Source: Cognaticolwellia mytili
GTDB lineage: Bacteria > Pseudomonadota > Gammaproteobacteria > Enterobacterales > Alteromonadaceae
Assembly (NCBI RefSeq): GCF_002104475.1
Contig: NZ_NBOF01000004.1
Coordinates: 310,001-374,000 of the forward strand
Direction of reading: 5' to 3'
DNA: 64,000 nt
Shown piece by piece: positions 61,808-64,000 of this stretch (position 1 is the first letter of the stretch; each line of letters opens with the position of its first letter). Below the pieces are notes generated by a model. It did no database searches, had not been told where the DNA came from, and saw only the letters and a program-made list of their open reading frames with translations. The position numbers and the translations under genes are program-made.

Positions 61808-62788
61808 TTGCAATATTTAGCCATTAATGAACAGCAAATGCTGTATTTCTGTGAAACGAAATTGCCTGAAATTTCCAGTGATGAATGCTTGATTAAAGTT
61901 CGAGCGATTGGTGTTAATCGAGCAGATATTTTGCAAAAGCAAGGTAAGTATCCGGCGCCTGCCGGAGAGTCTGAAATTGTTGGCATTGAAGCTTGCGGGG
62001 ATATTGTTGCCATTGGTAGTGAAACAAGGTTAAATGGTACTTTTTCTATCGATGATAAGGTTTTTGCTATTGTTCCAGGTGGTGCATATGCAGAGTATGT
62101 AAAAGTAAAAACAGCGCACCTTTTCAAATTACCGCGTAATTTTTCCTACGTTGAAGGCGCAGCCATTGCTGAAGCCTATTTAACGGCCTACCAGTGTTTA
62201 TTTTTCATTGCTGACTTAAAGCCACATTCAAAGGTATTAATTCACGCAGGTGCAAGCGGTGTCGGTAGTGCTGCTATTCAATTAGCAAAAAGCTTACATT
62301 GTCACGTGACCGTTACGGTTGGCAATGACGAAAAAGTATCGGCTTGCAAGGTATTAGGGGCTGATGAAGTCATAAATTATCAGTTGACAGACTTTGTTAG
62401 TTACTCGAAAGAGAAAAAGCAGAATTATGACGTTATTGTTGATGTGGTTGCCGGGGCGTATGTAAATAAAAATATTAGCGTTTGCGCATTAGACGGGCAC
62501 ATTGTGATGTTATCAATGTTAGGCGGACGTTACGCTGAAAGTATTGATGTCGCTAAAATGCTGTTAAAGCGCATCAATATAACGGCAACAACACTTAGAA
62601 ACCGCACTGATGAGTATAAAAATAAGTTAGTAAACGCTTTTAAAGCTGATTTTTATCAGCAACTTGAACAAGGAATAATAAGCCCTGTTATTTATCAACA
62701 GAGCTCGTGGCAAGAAGTTGAAAGTGTTCACCAATTGATGATGAACAATGAAAATATTGGCAAACTTATTTTAACCATAAATGATTAA
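61808..62788 (+). CDS. PIG3-type NAD(P)H quinone oxidoreductase
   Basis: This 326-residue zinc-independent MDR enzyme reduces quinones with NAD(P)H. The N-terminal part has IGVNRADILQKQGKYPAPAGES, the PIG3 hallmark, then GIEACGDIVAIG. The Rossmann loop is VLIHAGASGVGSAAIQLAK. The TTG at 61808 is preceded by AGG at seven bases and is taken as start. It is a paralogue of the MDR gene at 11.5 kb but belongs to another branch. It follows acyP by 111 bases. Confidence 0.9.
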   Translation: MQYLAINEQQMLYFCETKLPEISSDECLIKVRAIGVNRADILQKQGKYPAPAGESEIVGIEACGDIVAIGSETRLNGTFSIDDKVFAIVPGGAYAEYVKVKTAHLFKLPRNFSYVEGAAIAEAYLTAYQCLFFIADLKPHSKVLIHAGASGVGSAAIQLAKSLHCHVTVTVGNDEKVSACKVLGADEVINYQLTDFVSYSKEKKQNYDVIVDVVAGAYVNKNISVCALDGHIVMLSMLGGRYAESIDVAKMLLKRINITATTLRNRTDEYKNKLVNAFKADFYQQLEQGIISPVIYQQSSWQEVESVHQLMMNNENIGKLILTIND

Positions 62789-62842
62789 TTTTTTTGTGCT
62801 GGGTTTAATATTCTAAATACCGCAATTGAACATCATTACACG

Positions 62843-63178
62843 TTAAGAGCTTGATGCTGCAACTCCGGCAACACTAATTGCTGCTGCACCTGCTTGTTGA
62901 GTAGCAATTTGGCTGGTAATAACGGTAGAGTTTTGATGTTCACTAGCGATAATGCAAGTACCGTAGCCTAGTCCTTTAAGTTGGTTTTCCCAAATAATTT
63001 CGCCATCTTGAGCATTCAAACAATATAAATGCCCACCAGAATATGCGAATACGCTGTTGGCTTCATAGTAAACATTAGTGATTGTTGAGCTGCGTAGTTT
63101 CGTTTTCCATAACTCAGCACCATCTTTTTTATTTACACAAATCACATGGTTATTAATGCCTAAAAATAGTTTGTCCAT
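62843..63178 (-). CDS. Small PQQ-blade (outer-membrane beta-propeller-like) protein
   Basis: This 111-residue protein has two recognisable PQQ/BamB-like blades, each ending in a Trp motif: KDGAELWKTKL and QDGEIIWENQL. No signal peptide is visible. The last 25 residues are a low-complexity Ala/Ser tail. Full propellers need seven or eight blades, so this is either a fragment, a subunit that assembles, or a single-purpose binder. AAAGGA precedes the ATG. It lies 31 bases after the acetyltransferase gene in the same direction. Confidence 0.7.
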   Translation of the reverse strand: MDKLFLGINNHVICVNKKDGAELWKTKLRSSTITNVYYEANSVFAYSGGHLYCLNAQDGEIIWENQLKGLGYGTCIIASEHQNSTVITSQIATQQAGAAAISVAGVAASSS

Positions 63179-63209
63179 AGCGTGTTCCTTTATTTTTATT
63201 TGTTAGGTT

Positions 63210-63791
63210 TTACTTGCCATTTTCCTGCCAATTACTTGCTAATAAACCGTAGTCATATTGATCAGTCCATTCATCACCCATAAGATAATGATCTTTAAAA
63301 AAAGCTTCTCTTTTAAAGCCTAATTTTTCCATGACTCGATACGAAGAAATGTTTCTTGGATCGCATTTAGCAACAATTTTGAAAAAACCAAGTTCTTTGA
63401 TGATGTAATCAATCAGTAAGTTTGCCGCTTCTGTACAAATTCCTCGGCCAGCTGCTTTTTCGCTCAAGCGATAACCAATTTCAGCACGTTGATGCTCCCA
63501 ATCTTCTATACGAAATACTACTTCACCAACAAGTGTGTCATCTTCTTGTAAGCAAATAACTAAACCGTTCCAATGTCCAGACGCCAAATTCCACGGTTTT
63601 GAAAGTTGCATTACAATTTCCATTGTTTCTTCATCACTTTCAGGCGGGCGAATATAACGACAATTTTCGGGATCTTGTCGATATACTTTTATTACAGGGT
63701 AATCTGCTTTGGTTGCCGGCCTAAGGTAAATGTTTTTAGATGATAATGCAGGAGCCAAATGTTGTTCATTTAACTCTATTTTCATAGCCAT
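63210..63791 (-). CDS. RimJ/RimL-type GNAT acetyltransferase
   Basis: This 193-residue GNAT protein of the RimJ/RimL group shows LRPATKADYPVIKVYRQDPENCRYI at the N-terminus, RAEIGYRLSEKAAGRGICTEAANLLIDY as the acetyl-CoA motif, and the closing NISSYRVMEKLGFKREA. Such enzymes acetylate ribosomal protein N-termini or small molecules. Two ATGs six bases apart (63791 and 63785) are possible starts. It is probably first in a transcript with the PQQ-blade gene. Confidence 0.88.
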   Translation of the reverse strand: MAMKIELNEQHLAPALSSKNIYLRPATKADYPVIKVYRQDPENCRYIRPPESDEETMEIVMQLSKPWNLASGHWNGLVICLQEDDTLVGEVVFRIEDWEHQRAEIGYRLSEKAAGRGICTEAANLLIDYIIKELGFFKIVAKCDPRNISSYRVMEKLGFKREAFFKDHYLMGDEWTDQYDYGLLASNWQENGK

Positions 63792-64000
63792 GTGCTTTGG
63801 TCTTATTATTGATGAGTGTTGGCTTTATTTTGCGCATGATATAATTGAATTGTAAATGATTTTTCTGCTTTCCACTGACTATCCTTTGCGAAGGACTACT
63901 GTATATTCGCTACCTTTGCAGATTATTAATCTATCTTTGCAAACAAACTAGATTTTTCATGATTTTTTTTAATAAAGTAAGTAATAGGCATAGTAAAAAG

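Noticed and set aside
1-64000. CRISPR arrays, tRNA or rRNA genes, insertion sequences, prophage
   Set aside because: No spaced direct repeats, tRNA-like cloverleaf, rRNA segment, transposase, integrase or phage structural gene was recognised on reading; short tRNAs could be missed without a covariance search.

Overview
The window looks like the chromosome of a marine gammaproteobacterium of the Alteromonadales, most likely Colwelliaceae (Colwellia/Thalassotalea-like). This is inferred from the AT-rich DNA, complete recBCD, pqiABC, miaE and efpL (yeiP) genes, small families such as DUF5062, DUF2986 and DUF3087 that are typical of Vibrio/Shewanella/Colwellia relatives, and several c-di-GMP proteins. 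No rRNA, tRNA, CRISPR array, insertion sequence or prophage was recognised.

Layout. 0.3-3.2 kb: a PAS-PAS-GGDEF-EAL protein and a DnaQ-like exonuclease. 3.3-10.6 kb: a formate node, with fhs (formate-THF ligase) divergent from an overlapping operon fdhD - NuoE/NuoF-fusion beta subunit - molybdenum alpha subunit of a soluble NAD-dependent formate dehydrogenase. 10.7-17.3 kb: an oxidoreductase, a periplasmic binding protein, ybaK and the lipid-transport operon pqiABC. 17.5-25.6 kb: thioesterase, Fe-S uracil-DNA glycosylase, an OmpA-type porin, efpL, miaE, a glycosyltransferase-like protein and two M14/aspartoacylase-like enzymes. 26.4-34.6 kb: MYG1, a methyltransferase, a DUF925 nucleotidyltransferase, a tandem nitrilase-like protein that lacks its nucleophiles, a 67-residue YjfB-type motility protein behind a very good FliA (sigma-28) promoter, and a large membrane GGDEF-EAL protein with an odd C-terminal tail. 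35-44.6 kb: recC-recB-recD, overlapping and in one direction. 44.7-47.1 kb: small conserved genes, a 9-bp tandem repeat and a REP-like palindrome. 47.3-48.8 kb: an AT-rich orphan membrane protein, probably acquired. 48.9-58.1 kb: GNAT, crotonase, secreted isoaspartyl peptidase overlapping a CreA lipoprotein, a CBS protein, hrpA and a PilZ protein. 58.2-63.8 kb: nhaD with a long inverted repeat in its leader, a small secreted Cys-x2-Cys protein, rlmI divergent from acylphosphatase, a PIG3-type quinone reductase, a PQQ-blade protein and a RimJ-type acetyltransferase.

How parts fit. Formate can be burned to CO2 and NADH by the dehydrogenase or loaded on tetrahydrofolate by Fhs, and the two are divergently transcribed around a shared intergenic dyad. 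Two c-di-GMP enzymes, a PilZ receptor-type protein and the FliA-driven YjfB-like protein suggest a motile/sessile switch. Most of the window is ordinary core genome. The best candidates for something undescribed are the FliA/YjfB micro-gene, the nucleophile-less double nitrilase and the orphan protein at 47.3 kb. No multi-gene novel system could be demonstrated.
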